From positions 310,001 to 374,000 of the forward strand of contig CACGLH010000001.1 of assembly GCA_902573735.1 (NCBI GenBank): a DNA stretch of 64,000 nucleotides. The letters are read 5' to 3'. This document shows, piece after piece, positions 35,104 through 43,918 of the stretch (the stretch's first letter is position 1; the number at the start of each line of letters is the position of its first letter). Position numbers and translations under genes: made by a program. The notes beneath the pieces were generated by a model. That model was not told the DNA's origin. It was given only the letters and a program-made list of their open reading frames with translations, and did no database searches. Source of the stretch: an uncultured Alphaproteobacteria bacterium. Lineage in GTDB: Bacteria; Pseudomonadota; Alphaproteobacteria; Rhodobacterales; Rhodobacteraceae.

Positions 35104-35523
35104 TCCATTTTTTCCTTTGAAAAGCTAAATTAATTTAACTATCTATATATATAACAATCTCTTTAAGTTAAATTGGTTTAATTATAAAATCTACATAAAT
35201 TTTAAACTGTAGATTTTATGAATTATAACTAATAGTTATCTTAAATTTTGCAAAACCTCAAAGTGGATAATTTATACTTACTTTGTGAAGGAAAAGACAC
35301 AATTCCAAATTAAAAATTATTGTTTTTATCATAAAAACTTTAGGTAATATCCAGTACTTATATGACAAATTATAATAATGACTTCGTTTCAATTGTTAGA
35401 TAGAAATTAAAAAGTTGATTATTATCTTTTATGGTTTATGGATTTTTGATAAAAGCAATTTGTTTTTTTTGAACATAATCATTTTGGCCGTAATGGGAAT
35501 TATGTATTGTATATGCTATTAGG
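35104..35523. other. 420-bp divergent spacer with a long hairpin
   Basis: Between the DUF898 and arfB starts. ATAAAATCTAC (35184-35194) and GTAGATTTTAT (35209-35219) are perfectly complementary over 11 bases around a 14-nt loop. No gene seen. A T-run motif, GTTTTTTTTGAACATAA, near 35462 recurs near 36003. Confidence 0.45.
35184..35219. promoter_or_regulatory. 11-bp perfect inverted repeat in a divergent promoter region
   Basis: The arms lie 84-119 bp upstream of the DUF898 start on the minus strand and over 300 bp upstream of arfB. An operator for the envelope operon is possible, as is a leader hairpin. No decision can be made from sequence alone. Confidence 0.35.
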
Positions 35524-35946
35524 ATGAAAATAAATAATTTGATCCAGCTTGAACCTTCAGAAATATCTGAAAGATTTTCAAAATCTTCGGGACCAGGCGG
35601 ACAGCATATTAATAAAGTCGACACTAAAGTCGAATTACGTTTTTTTGCTATGAAATCACCGAATCTTTCAAATTCTGTTAAGAATAGACTAAAAGTAATT
35701 GCTGGTAATAAGTGGACTCTTAATGGAGAAATTGTCATTACAGCTGAAAAACATCGATCACAGTCAAAAAATCGTGAATTAGCAAAATCGAAATTAGTAA
35801 GCCTCATTTTAAAGGCTCTTGAAAAACCAGTGTACAGATTACAAACGAGGCCAAGTAAGTCTGTAAGAATTCGAAGAAGTAATGAAAAACAAAAAAGAAG
35901 CAAAATTAAAGCTTTACGTGGTCGAGTAAGGAATGGTCAAATTTAA
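35524..35946 (+). CDS. arfB: ArfB-type peptidyl-tRNA hydrolase (release-factor-like ribosome rescue)
   Basis: A protein of 140 residues, the family length. The GGQ motif is at residues 25-27 in SSGPGGQHINKVDTKVELRF, and the basic C-terminal tail (RRSNEKQKRSKIKALRGRVR) is the part that enters the empty mRNA channel of stalled ribosomes. ArfB (YaeJ) hydrolyses peptidyl-tRNA on non-stop complexes. It stands alone between spacers. No tmRNA gene is in this window, so whether it is the backup or main rescue route here is unknown. Confidence 0.93.
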   Translation: MKINNLIQLEPSEISERFSKSSGPGGQHINKVDTKVELRFFAMKSPNLSNSVKNRLKVIAGNKWTLNGEIVITAEKHRSQSKNRELAKSKLVSLILKALEKPVYRLQTRPSKSVRIRRSNEKQKRSKIKALRGRVRNGQI

Positions 35947-36272
35947 TTTTTTTTTAAATAATAAATTCATTTAAATTAAATCAACTTAAAGGAGAATTTT
36001 GAGTTTTTTTTGAACATAAAAATAAAAATACTTACCTTTTTGACATATCTTAATGTGGGTATAAAGTTTAAATAAATCTTATGAATACAAGCACTAATAA
36101 TTTCTACATAAAATGATATACCCACAACTTTTTTTAAAAATTGTCCTTTTAAATAATAAAGACTACTATAAATTTTTTGATGATATTAGGTTGGAAGACA
36201 ATTAGATCTTCTTTCGATTTTTTTATGCTAATAAGGCTGCTCTTGAAAAAACTGAAATAATATGATGTTAAC
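35947..36272. other. 326-bp spacer upstream of psd
   Basis: No gene. It holds the widely spaced inverted repeat GTGGGTATA (36055-36063) and TATACCCAC (36117-36125), perfect over nine bases. A TTGACA at 36040-36045 followed after 14 bases by TATAAA is a weak promoter candidate because the spacer is short. Confidence 0.4.
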
Positions 36273-36965
36273 ATGAATATGCTAAATACATTTATTAAAC
36301 CAATGCATCGTGAAGGTATAAAATTTATACTAATTTTTAGTATCATTTCAGTGATTTTATTCTTTTTTTATATTCCTCTAGGTTGGGTTGGAATTGTTCT
36401 TACCATCTGGTGCTATTATTTTTTTCGAGATCCAAAACGTACAACACCAATCCGAGATGGCCTATTAGTTAGTCCGGCGGATGGGGTAATTTCCTTAATT
36501 GAAAAAACTATGCCTCCGCCAGAGCTTGATATAGAGAAAGAGGTTCTTACAAGGATAAGCGTGTTTATGAATGTATTTAATTGTCACGTAAACCGCTCAC
36601 CTATTGCTGGAGAGATTAAGGAAATTAAATATCGTCCTGGAAAGTTTTTCAACGCCTCATTAGATAAAGCTAGCGTTCATAATGAGCGCAATAGTTTGGT
36701 AATGCAAGTTTCTGACGGTAGGCAGATTGTAGTTGTACAGATTGCTGGTCTAGTTGCTAGGCGCATTGTATCATTTGTAAAACCTAAGCAGAAATTGCGA
36801 ATTGGCCAAAGGTTTGGACTCATCCGGTTTGGATCGCGGGTGGATATATATTTACCAACTGGTGTGCAACCACTTGTTTGTCTTGGACAAACAATGGTTT
36901 CTGGTGAAACGGTAATAGCTGATTTAACTAGTAAAGAATTAGCTCGTAGTAGTAGAAAGGAATGA
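36273..36965 (+). CDS. psd: phosphatidylserine decarboxylase proenzyme
   Basis: A protein of 230 residues, the short alphaproteobacterial/archaeal-type Psd. Membrane helices are near residues 17-50. The self-cleavage site is [13 protein letters not shown], with Gly187-Ser188 giving the pyruvoyl prosthetic group after autocatalysis. [31 protein letters not shown] and the KASVHNERN stretch are the other conserved parts. It makes phosphatidylethanolamine at the inner membrane. pssA follows three bases downstream, so the two consecutive steps of PE synthesis are one operon. Confidence 0.95.
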   Translation: MNMLNTFIKPMHREGIKFILIFSIISVILFFFYIPLGWVGIVLTIWCYYFFRDPKRTTPIRDGLLVSPADGVISLIEKTMPPPELDIEKEVLTRISVFMNVFNCHVNRSPIAGEIKEIKYRPGKFFNASLDKASVHNERNSLVMQVSDGRQIVVVQIAGLVARRIVSFVKPKQKLRIGQRFGLIRFGSRVDIYLPTGVQPLVCLGQTMVSGETVIADLTSKELARSSRKE

Positions 36966-36968
36966 TTG

Positions 36969-37718
36969 ATGGGCAAAACCAGAAATCAAAAATTTGAGCT
37001 TTCACTTACTCAATTAGTACCAAACATGATGACTATTGCTGCTATTTGTCTTGGCATAACAGCTATTAAACAAGGCTTTGAAGGTAAATTTCATAGTGCT
37101 GTCCAACTTATTTTGTTGGCAAGTGTACTTGATGGATTAGATGGTCGTGTAGCTAGGCTATTAAAAAGTGATAGTAAATTAGGTGCAGAACTAGATTCCT
37201 TGGCAGATGTCTTGAATTTTGGGATTGCACCACCTTTTGTTTTATACTTCTGGGCGTTGCAAGATCTACAAGGCATAGGTTGGTTTTCAGTACAGATCTA
37301 TGTGGTGTGTTGTGTAGTTCGTCTGGCACGCTTTAACGTAAATAGTAAGTCTGATGAAGAAGTTAACTCCAATGGTTATTTTGTTGGTGTTCCAGCCCCT
37401 GCAGCTGCTCTCTTAGTCATGCTTCCTATGTATTTTTCATTTGCGTTAGATATGGGTGACTTATTACCATCCCTTGCTTTGTGTGGATATTTAGTATTAA
37501 TAGGACTTTTGATGGTTAGTAATATCCCAACCTGGTCATTCAAAGTTGTTACAACTTCCCCAAAAAATTCTAAATATTTTCTAATTGGCTTTGCTGTAAT
37601 CGGCGCAGCTGTTTTAAACTATATTTGGATCACCTTGATTGCTTTATGCATAGGCTATATTCTACTGGTGCTATCTACGATTATAACTGGAAAGGCAAAA
37701 CGCCCTATACAAATGTAA
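36969..37718 (+). CDS. pssA: CDP-diacylglycerol-serine O-phosphatidyltransferase
   Basis: Starts at ATG 36969. About 249 residues with eight or so hydrophobic helices. The CDP-alcohol phosphatidyltransferase signature is complete: LDGLDGRVARLLKSDSKLG followed by AELDSLADVLNFG, giving the metal-binding aspartates. VVRLARFNV and GVPAPAAALLVM are typical for PssA. It makes phosphatidylserine from CDP-diacylglycerol and serine, the substrate for the upstream Psd. Coupled to psd by close spacing. Confidence 0.95.
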   Translation: MGKTRNQKFELSLTQLVPNMMTIAAICLGITAIKQGFEGKFHSAVQLILLASVLDGLDGRVARLLKSDSKLGAELDSLADVLNFGIAPPFVLYFWALQDLQGIGWFSVQIYVVCCVVRLARFNVNSKSDEEVNSNGYFVGVPAPAAALLVMLPMYFSFALDMGDLLPSLALCGYLVLIGLLMVSNIPTWSFKVVTTSPKNSKYFLIGFAVIGAAVLNYIWITLIALCIGYILLVLSTIITGKAKRPIQM

Positions 37719-38065
37719 CTAAAATTTTAATTTCTAATAAATAAACTCATATGGACAGTCCAAATGAGAGTCAAAAAGTGTTATTTGTCAGAATTTCGTA
37801 TTAAAAAAAAATTAAATTTATGCTCTAGATATTAACTATATTAAAGTTTATCACAAAATGATAAACTCTTCTAAACTAATATTAGTGATAACCCATTTGT
37901 TTTAAAGACTTGTATGAAAATTCAAAATCAATAAAATATATTACTCGAAAATAAAAATTAAGAATGGTTTTTTTACTTTGATCTAGAGATCGGACCTAGT
38001 TTGAAAAAATAAAAATGTATACCATTTAAATGGGAGTGTCGTATTGTTTATATCAGGAGAAAAAT
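37719..38065. other. 347-bp spacer with a perfect hairpin
   Basis: Between pssA and the TRAP operon. GTTTATCA (37846-37853), loop CAAAA, TGATAAAC (37859-37866) is a perfect 8-bp inverted repeat. It could be a terminator for psd-pssA without a long T-run, or an operator of the TRAP genes 200 bp downstream. No gene seen. Confidence 0.5.
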
Positions 38066-39079
38066 ATGAAATTATTAAAAAAACTTAGTGTGATCACTAT
38101 AATCTTTTGCTTTATAACCGAAACTTTTGCTGAAGAATGGAACGTTTCGGTTTGGGGTAAGCGCAGAGCATTTACTGAGCATATTGAAAAATTAGCAGAA
38201 CTGGTTAGTGAGAAAACTAACGGAGAATTCACTATGAATATTTCCTATGGTGGATTATCTAAAAATAGAGAAAACCTTGATGGCATAAGCATTGGAGCAT
38301 TTGAAATGGCTCAATTTTGTGCCGGGTATCATCCGGACAAGAATAGAGTTGTAACTGTTTTAGAATTACCCTTTCTTGGAGTTGAAAACCTTGAACAAGA
38401 GGTAGCTGTTTCAAGTGCTGTTTATGCTCATCCAGCTGCAACAGATGAAATGGCACAGTGGAATGCAAAGCTTTTAATGACATCACCCATGCCTCAATAT
38501 AATTTAGTTGGTACTGGAAAACCAAGAGACACACTTGAAGCCTTCAATGGGATGAGAGTTAGAGCCACTGGTGGTTTAGGAAAAGCTTTTAAAGCTGCAG
38601 GAGCTGTCCCAACATCCGTTACTGCAACAGAAGCATATCAAGCAATGGAGTCAGGTGTGGTTGATACAGTCGCATTCGCACAACACGCACACTTATCTTT
38701 TGGAACAATTAACCAAGCAGATTGGTGGACGGCTAATCTAAATCCAGGAACTGTTAATTGTCCTGTAGTTGTTAATATAGATGCATACGAAGGATTATCA
38801 AAAAAGCATAAAGATGTTCTTGATGGATCAATTAAAGAGGCCCTTGATCATTACTTAGATAATTATGGAAAGTTACTAGACAAGTGGGACTCAGTTCTTG
38901 CAGAAAAAGGTGTGAAAAAGATTAATATTAGTAATGATGTAATTAATGCATTTCGTGCAAAAGCAGCAGATCCTATTCGAGATGCGTGGATTGCTGATAT
39001 GGAAAAACAAGGTTTACCCGGGCAAGAACTTTATGACTTAGTTCAGTCAACATTGGCCAAGGCTAAAGCTGGTAACTAA
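38066..39079 (+). CDS. TRAP transporter substrate-binding protein (DctP type)
   Basis: The start at ATG 38066 is fixed by AGGAG just upstream and a signal peptide (MKLLKKLSVITIIFCFITETFA). Mature protein of about 315 residues. Family features are MNISYGGLSKNRENLDGISIGAFEMAQF, FNGMRVRATGGLGKAFKAAGAVPTSVTATEAYQAMESGVVDT and WWTANLNPGTVNCPVVVNIDAY. It carries its ligand, usually an organic acid, to DctQM in the inner membrane. The arginine that binds carboxylates is likely the one in GMRVRAT. An 11-bp hairpin separates it from dctQ. The ligand is unknown. Confidence 0.92.
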   Translation: MKLLKKLSVITIIFCFITETFAEEWNVSVWGKRRAFTEHIEKLAELVSEKTNGEFTMNISYGGLSKNRENLDGISIGAFEMAQFCAGYHPDKNRVVTVLELPFLGVENLEQEVAVSSAVYAHPAATDEMAQWNAKLLMTSPMPQYNLVGTGKPRDTLEAFNGMRVRATGGLGKAFKAAGAVPTSVTATEAYQAMESGVVDTVAFAQHAHLSFGTINQADWWTANLNPGTVNCPVVVNIDAYEGLSKKHKDVLDGSIKEALDHYLDNYGKLLDKWDSVLAEKGVKKINISNDVINAFRAKAADPIRDAWIADMEKQGLPGQELYDLVQSTLAKAKAGN

Positions 39080-39087
39080 ATTTTATT

Positions 39088-39122
39088 TTTTGGTTAGGTC
39101 GAAACATTTGGCCTAACCAAAA
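39088..39122 (+). terminator. 11-bp intercistronic hairpin after the TRAP binding-protein gene
   Basis: TTTTGGTTAGG (39088-39098) pairs perfectly with CCTAACCAAAA (39112-39122) around a 13-nt loop. It lies in the 64-bp gap between dctP and dctQ, so it likely reduces read-through or protects the dctP transcript. Confidence 0.75.
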
Positions 39123-39143
39123 CTTCAGACTTATGGTGTTTCA

Positions 39144-39773
39144 ATGGCTGGGCAAGTCGCTATAATAGAAGACTCAAGTTTATTAAGTCGTCTTGATATA
39201 ATTTTATTAAAACTTGAACGCTTTTGTGCTCTAATAAGTGGTTTAACAATCTTTTCACTTATGTTTTTGGCTGTTTACTCTGTTTCAGGTAGAAAGTTTT
39301 TTAATGCACCACTAGCGGGTTATGTTGATTATATAGAAGCTGCTTTACCAGTTATTGCTATTATGGGAGTATCCTATGTACAAAGAGACGGTAGTCACAT
39401 TCGCATGGATATTTTTGTGTCGCTTCTAAAGGGTCGTACTCTTTGGCTTTTTGAATTAATATCAATTTTGCTCATTCTATTATTAATTTTATATTTAACC
39501 TGGGGAGCATGGCTTCATTTTGATAGATCCTTTGATTGTTCTAGGCCTTTGTGTAGTAGGGATAGCTCAATTGATATTGGCCTGCCAACTTGGCCTTCAA
39601 AACTAGTTGTTCCTTTTGCTTTTACAGTTCTTTCATTTCGTTTAATTTTACAGGCTGTTGGTTATTCAAGAGCACTAATTTTTGATCTAAAGAAGCCGCC
39701 TGCAGTACCCCTACCTATAAGTTCTAGTAAGCAGGCTAAAATCGAAACAGAGGCAATCGATAGAGCTATTTAA
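39144..39773 (+). CDS. TRAP transporter small permease (DctQ type)
   Basis: A protein of 209 residues with four hydrophobic helices after a cytoplasmic start of about 30 residues. Conserved DctQ elements include SVSGRKFFNAPLAGYVDYIEAALPVIAIMGVSYVQRDGSHIRMDI. DctQ braces the large DctM subunit. Its TAA stop shares a base with the ATG of dctM. The helix 3-4 loop is longer than usual with three cysteines (FDCSRPLCSRDS), possibly a periplasmic disulfide. Confidence 0.9.
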   Translation: MAGQVAIIEDSSLLSRLDIILLKLERFCALISGLTIFSLMFLAVYSVSGRKFFNAPLAGYVDYIEAALPVIAIMGVSYVQRDGSHIRMDIFVSLLKGRTLWLFELISILLILLLILYLTWGAWLHFDRSFDCSRPLCSRDSSIDIGLPTWPSKLVVPFAFTVLSFRLILQAVGYSRALIFDLKKPPAVPLPISSSKQAKIETEAIDRAI

Positions 39774-41170
39774 TGGAAAACATCACAATAGGACTGTGGG
39801 TAAGCTCAGGCATGTTGGTGTTTGTAGTTCTTGGAATGAGAGTTGCATTTGCAGCTGGATTAGCCGGTTTCCTGGGACTTGTTTGGCTTCGTTGGAATAG
39901 TTTTGATTATGATCCTGATCGTTTTTTTAAAGCATTGGAAATTAGTGTAAAGGTTGCAGGTTTAACGCCACACTCAAAAGTAAGTTCACATGTTTTAAGC
40001 CTAATACCAATTTTTATTTTAATAGGTTACTTGGCATACTATGCAAAATTAACATCTGCTCTTTTTGAAGCTGCAAAACGTTGGATTGCTTGGGTTCCAG
40101 GCGGATTAGCTGTTTCAACAGTTTTTGCCACTGCAGGATTTGCTGCTGTTTCAGGTGCCTCTGTAGCAACTGCTGCGGTTTTTGCACGTATAGCTATACC
40201 AGAGATGCTTAAAATAGGTTATAACAAAAAATTTGCTGCTGGTGTAGTTGCGGCAGGGGGTACTCTTGCGTCTTTAATACCACCATCTGCAATTTTAGTT
40301 ATTTATGCAATAATTGTAGAACAAGATGTTGGAAAATTACTTTTAGCTGGGTTCATTCCTGGCGCTGTTTCTGCCCTTGTTTATGGAGTATTGATTGTTT
40401 GCATAGCAAGTTATTTCAAAAATGTTGGACCCCCAGTAAGTGGATTCACGTGGAAAGAACGATTTGAGAGTCTCGCTCCAGCATTTCCAATAGTTGCAGT
40501 AATTATCATAATTATTTTCTTTGTTTATAACCCCTTTGGCGAAGCATGGGGTACACCCACTGAAGGTGGTGCCATCGGGGCTTTTATTATATTTGTAATG
40601 GCTGTTTATAGAGGTATGCGATTTAAACAACTCAAGGACGCATTACTAGAGACTGGGAAATTAACAATAATGATATTTACAATAATTTGGGGTGTATTGA
40701 TTTATGTAAGGTTCTTAGGTTTTGCTGAGTTACCTAATGCTTTTGCCTCTTGGATTACATCTCTTAATATGTCTCCCATTCTTATTCTTATATGTATTCT
40801 TCTTGTGTATGCTGTGCTTGGCATGTTCATGGACGCAATTGGAATGTTACTTTTAACTCTACCTGTTGTTTATCCTGCTGTAATGGCATTGAATGGTGGT
40901 GAAACTGTGTCAGCTGCAGACAGCACATTTGGCATGTCTGGTTCGATGTGTGCGATATGGTTTGGTATACTTGTTGTTAAGATGGCTGAATTTTGTTTAA
41001 TAACACCTCCAATTGGATTGAACTGTTTTGTTGTTGCGGGTGTAAGAGAAGATATAAGTGTTCAAGACGTCTTTAAAGGTGTCACTCCTTTTTTTATAGC
41101 TGATGGATTGACAATTACAATTTTGATTTCATTTCCCTCTATTGTTCTTTGGTTACCATCGCTTGTCTAG
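39773..41170 (+). CDS. TRAP transporter large permease (DctM type)
   Basis: A protein of 465 residues with about twelve hydrophobic segments. Typical motifs are VSSHVLSLIPIFILIGYLAYYA, GFAAVSGASVATAAVFARIAIPEM, AGGTLASLIPPSAILVIYAII and the C-terminal ITPPIGLNCFVVAGV. DctM is the sodium-driven elevator subunit. A long stretch near residues 30-60 is extended compared with many members. Completes the dctPQM operon; a weak hairpin (ATCC..GGAT) near 41200 may end it. Confidence 0.93.
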   Translation: MENITIGLWVSSGMLVFVVLGMRVAFAAGLAGFLGLVWLRWNSFDYDPDRFFKALEISVKVAGLTPHSKVSSHVLSLIPIFILIGYLAYYAKLTSALFEAAKRWIAWVPGGLAVSTVFATAGFAAVSGASVATAAVFARIAIPEMLKIGYNKKFAAGVVAAGGTLASLIPPSAILVIYAIIVEQDVGKLLLAGFIPGAVSALVYGVLIVCIASYFKNVGPPVSGFTWKERFESLAPAFPIVAVIIIIIFFVYNPFGEAWGTPTEGGAIGAFIIFVMAVYRGMRFKQLKDALLETGKLTIMIFTIIWGVLIYVRFLGFAELPNAFASWITSLNMSPILILICILLVYAVLGMFMDAIGMLLLTLPVVYPAVMALNGGETVSAADSTFGMSGSMCAIWFGILVVKMAEFCLITPPIGLNCFVVAGVREDISVQDVFKGVTPFFIADGLTITILISFPSIVLWLPSLV

Positions 41171-41504
41171 GAACATTGTTTATTAAGTTATCCTTTTTAG
41201 GATTATAAGATAGTTCGTTTTTTTTAAAATAAAGAACTTATGAAAATTCTACTAGAGGTAGTGAGATCAAAGTGAGTATCTAAATAAATTTTTTAAAGAT
41301 GTTACTTTTCTAGCACTTTATCTTGGATATTTTTTGAGGAAAGTATATTCCAGATAAAACAAAAATTAAAAAAATTGTTCTCTTACATATCCTAAGCTAG
41401 TTGTATAAAAGTGAGTAAATGGTATTTCCATAGATTTTATTTTTTCCAAATTAGAAATGAAATTGTACTTATATTATATGAATTTTATAAGGTTTTTTTG
41501 AATA
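41171..41504. other. 334-bp spacer without a recognised gene
   Basis: It begins with a short hairpin, ATCCTTTTTAGGAT, near 41199, a possible dctM terminator. Otherwise AT-rich; the minus-strand gene downstream ends at 41505. Confidence 0.4.
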
Positions 41505-41852
41505 TTACTCACTACTCTGATAGCTTACCACATGTTCAAATTTTAATTCTTGATCAGATGACTCTATATCCTCTTTTGTCATTCCAAATATTTTCATAGC
41601 CTCCTCAAGATGTCCTTTATCATCTGGATGGTCACTTTTCATCCAATTTTCTAGACTTTCTGCAGGATCTCGAACAACAATCATAGCTGTTCCAGTAGGT
41701 AACTCTGCAAAAAATGCATCTATTGAATTAATTCCTGTTCTTTTTGCATGCTCTTCCATCCACTTTGGATCACCATGTGTTTTTTTTATAAGCGATTTAA
41801 ATTGTTCAATTTTATCATCAGGTATCGGCATATATTCAAGTATTTTGGGCAT
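41505..41852 (-). CDS. uncharacterised small protein, alpha/beta-barrel-like (115 aa)
   Basis: AAGGAAAA precedes the ATG at 41852. The protein begins MPKILEYMPIPDDKIEQFKSLIKK, a strand followed by a helix, then SIDAFFAELPTGTAMIVVRDPAESLENWM, a strand pair and helix. This pattern fits DUF6176-like or antibiotic-monooxygenase-like dimeric ferredoxin folds. No cofactor residue is recognised. Single gene between two large spacers. Function unknown. Confidence 0.55.
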   Translation of the reverse strand: MPKILEYMPIPDDKIEQFKSLIKKTHGDPKWMEEHAKRTGINSIDAFFAELPTGTAMIVVRDPAESLENWMKSDHPDDKGHLEEAMKIFGMTKEDIESSDQELKFEHVVSYQSSE

Positions 41853-42521
41853 TTAATTTTCCTTTTTATCTTTATTAAATTTAATAAATTTTGGACTAAT
41901 TTTAGATAGTTTAAAAGATTTTTTAAGTATTAAAATTATAAATATAAAAAAATTACTAAAAAATATTCAATTTTATATTACCGTTTTAATGATATTGTTA
42001 ATATAGTCTCAAATAGTAGTAGTAGTTAAAAAATTACAGCTTCCGAGTAAGTAGATTTCATGTGTGTGTATTTTAATAAATAAAAGTTACTTTTAAATAA
42101 AACGGTTTTTTTTCAAATTTTATCATTTTTTCTATTTATCATTTTAGTCATTTTTTCTAATTCAATTAGAACAGAGAAAGTTTAGTAGTTGCGAAATCTA
42201 AAACCTTATAAAACCTTATATTGCTATAGTTACATTATTTATTAAATTTTGCATTTTCCATTTCTATTTTTTTTTGGAGATCTACTTTTTATTTTCTTAT
42301 TAGCAAAAAAATTCAAAATTTTAAGATTAGCTAAATATTAATTTACAAAAAAATGAAATATTAAAAATGATAGTAGGTTCACCAAAAACTATTGCCAATG
42401 AGTTAGAAATTATTGAATCTAAAATATCTAGCGAAAACTCTTCCTACTTGTACTAATATGAAATAATTTTAGAATAATATATATTTACAATTAATTATAA
42501 AATTATGAGCACCTTTTAGGC
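41853..42521. other. 669-bp spacer with a decayed frame
   Basis: Low-complexity AT-rich DNA, with a tandem pair of AAAACCTTAT near 42200-42219 and the possible flavin-monooxygenase remnant at 42331-42456. It is the upstream region of the aldehyde dehydrogenase operon. Confidence 0.5.
42331..42456 (+). pseudogene. possible C-terminal remnant of a luciferase-like monooxygenase
   Basis: A frame without a start upstream reads NEILKMIVGSPKTIANELEI and ends at TAA 42454-42456. GSPKTIANELE resembles the conserved GTPE.VA..L of bacterial luciferase-like flavin enzymes. The piece is short and the match is by eye only. Confidence 0.25.
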
Positions 42522-43916
42522 ATGGAAAAAGTTTTAGAAATTCAAAAAAAAGCATTTTTGGAGGAAGGTCCTCCTTCTTTAGAAAAAAGAAAAGATCTTC
42601 TGAGAAGATGTGCAGCACTTATTGAAACTCATGAACAAAAAATTATTAAAGCCTTAAATCATGATTTTCAGAACAGATCTATAGAGGAAATAAAAATTTC
42701 CGAAATTGATCAAACTTTAAGGAATATTTTATTTACAATAAGAAAGTTAAAAAAGTGGGTGCAGCCTCAGAGAAGATTATCGTCCCTTGGAACAGATTTA
42801 CTTGGTGCAAAAAGTTATTTAAAGCCAACCCCGTTGGGAACTGTTGGATTGATTGCCCCTTGGAATTTTCCAGTGGGTTTAGTTTTTTATCCTCTTGCAT
42901 CAATTTTTGCTGCTGGCAATAGGGCCATGGTTAAGCCGTCTGAAATTACATCAGCAACTTCCAGTGTAATAAAAGATGGAGTAGAAGAGTATTTTGATGT
43001 TTCTGAACTTGCAGTTATAACTGGAGGGCCATCCATAGGAGAAAAATTTAGTAGCCTTAAACTCGATCATTTACTTTTTATAGGAAGTAATCAAGTTGCA
43101 AAAAAAGTAGCTTATCAAACAGCAAAAAATCTAGTGCCTACTACGCTTGAACTTGGGGGCAAAAGTCCAACAATAATAGGACAGAACGCTAATATGAAGC
43201 TTGCTGCTGAAAGAATATTATTTTCAAAAACACTTAATGCTGGTCAGATTTGTTTATCGCCTGATTATGTTTTTATACGAAAAGATGATGAAGCCAAATT
43301 TATATCTGAATTACAGGAAACCTATTCTAAATTTTTTCCTAAACCAAATAGTATGGATCAAACATCTATGGTGAACAAACACCATTTAGATAGGATGCAT
43401 ACGTATATTTTGGATGCAACAAAAAAAGGTGCAAACGTACATAGTTTAGGAAAAAATGATGATCTTGGTAGGAACATGCTTTCAACTAAATTGGTCACTA
43501 ACGTAAATGATAATATGGAAGTAATGAAAAACGAAATCTTTGGTCCTATCCTCCCTATAATGTTTTATGAAAATATTAGCGAAGTTGTACAGTATATTAA
43601 CAAAAGAGATAATCCATTGGGACTATATTACTTTGGTAATAAAAAATCAGAACAAAACTTCGTCATAAATAATACTAGATCTGGAGGTGTGACTATAAAC
43701 GATACTATGTTTCATATTCTACAATCCAGATTACCATTTGGTGGTGTAGGTCAATCGGGACATGGTTGTTTTCATGGTTATGAAGGTTTCCTTAATTTTT
43801 CACATTTAAAGTCTATTTATTATCAGACACAAATAGACGCTATTTTGTCCATGATAAGACCTCCAAGAGGTAAAGCCTTTAATCTTTTATCAAAGATAAT
43901 GAAAAAGCTTGGATAA
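42522..43916 (+). CDS. aldehyde dehydrogenase, coniferyl-aldehyde-dehydrogenase-like
   Basis: A protein of 464 residues, of the short, class 3-like kind. TLELGGKSP carries the general base Glu210; NAGQICLSPDY carries the nucleophile Cys244; GTVGLIAPWNFP and VMKNEIFGPILPIM bind cofactor. The C-terminus contains SRLPFGGVGQSGHG. Such enzymes oxidise aldehydes with NAD(P). The GMC oxidoreductase starts two bases after its stop, a likely alcohol-to-aldehyde-to-acid pair. Relation to coniferyl aldehyde dehydrogenases is by overall pattern; real substrate unknown. Confidence 0.9.
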   Translation: MEKVLEIQKKAFLEEGPPSLEKRKDLLRRCAALIETHEQKIIKALNHDFQNRSIEEIKISEIDQTLRNILFTIRKLKKWVQPQRRLSSLGTDLLGAKSYLKPTPLGTVGLIAPWNFPVGLVFYPLASIFAAGNRAMVKPSEITSATSSVIKDGVEEYFDVSELAVITGGPSIGEKFSSLKLDHLLFIGSNQVAKKVAYQTAKNLVPTTLELGGKSPTIIGQNANMKLAAERILFSKTLNAGQICLSPDYVFIRKDDEAKFISELQETYSKFFPKPNSMDQTSMVNKHHLDRMHTYILDATKKGANVHSLGKNDDLGRNMLSTKLVTNVNDNMEVMKNEIFGPILPIMFYENISEVVQYINKRDNPLGLYYFGNKKSEQNFVINNTRSGGVTINDTMFHILQSRLPFGGVGQSGHGCFHGYEGFLNFSHLKSIYYQTQIDAILSMIRPPRGKAFNLLSKIMKKLG

Positions 43917-43918
43917 AA

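Noticed and set aside
35436-35903. Minus-strand 155-codon frame over arfB
   Set aside because: arfB has an intact GGQ and family length; the antisense frame has no family features.
42378-42400. Sixth copy of the dispersed hairpin repeat
   Set aside because: Only CCAAAAACTATTGCCAAT resembles the left arm; the right arm and hairpin are absent and the stretch reads better as a protein remnant.
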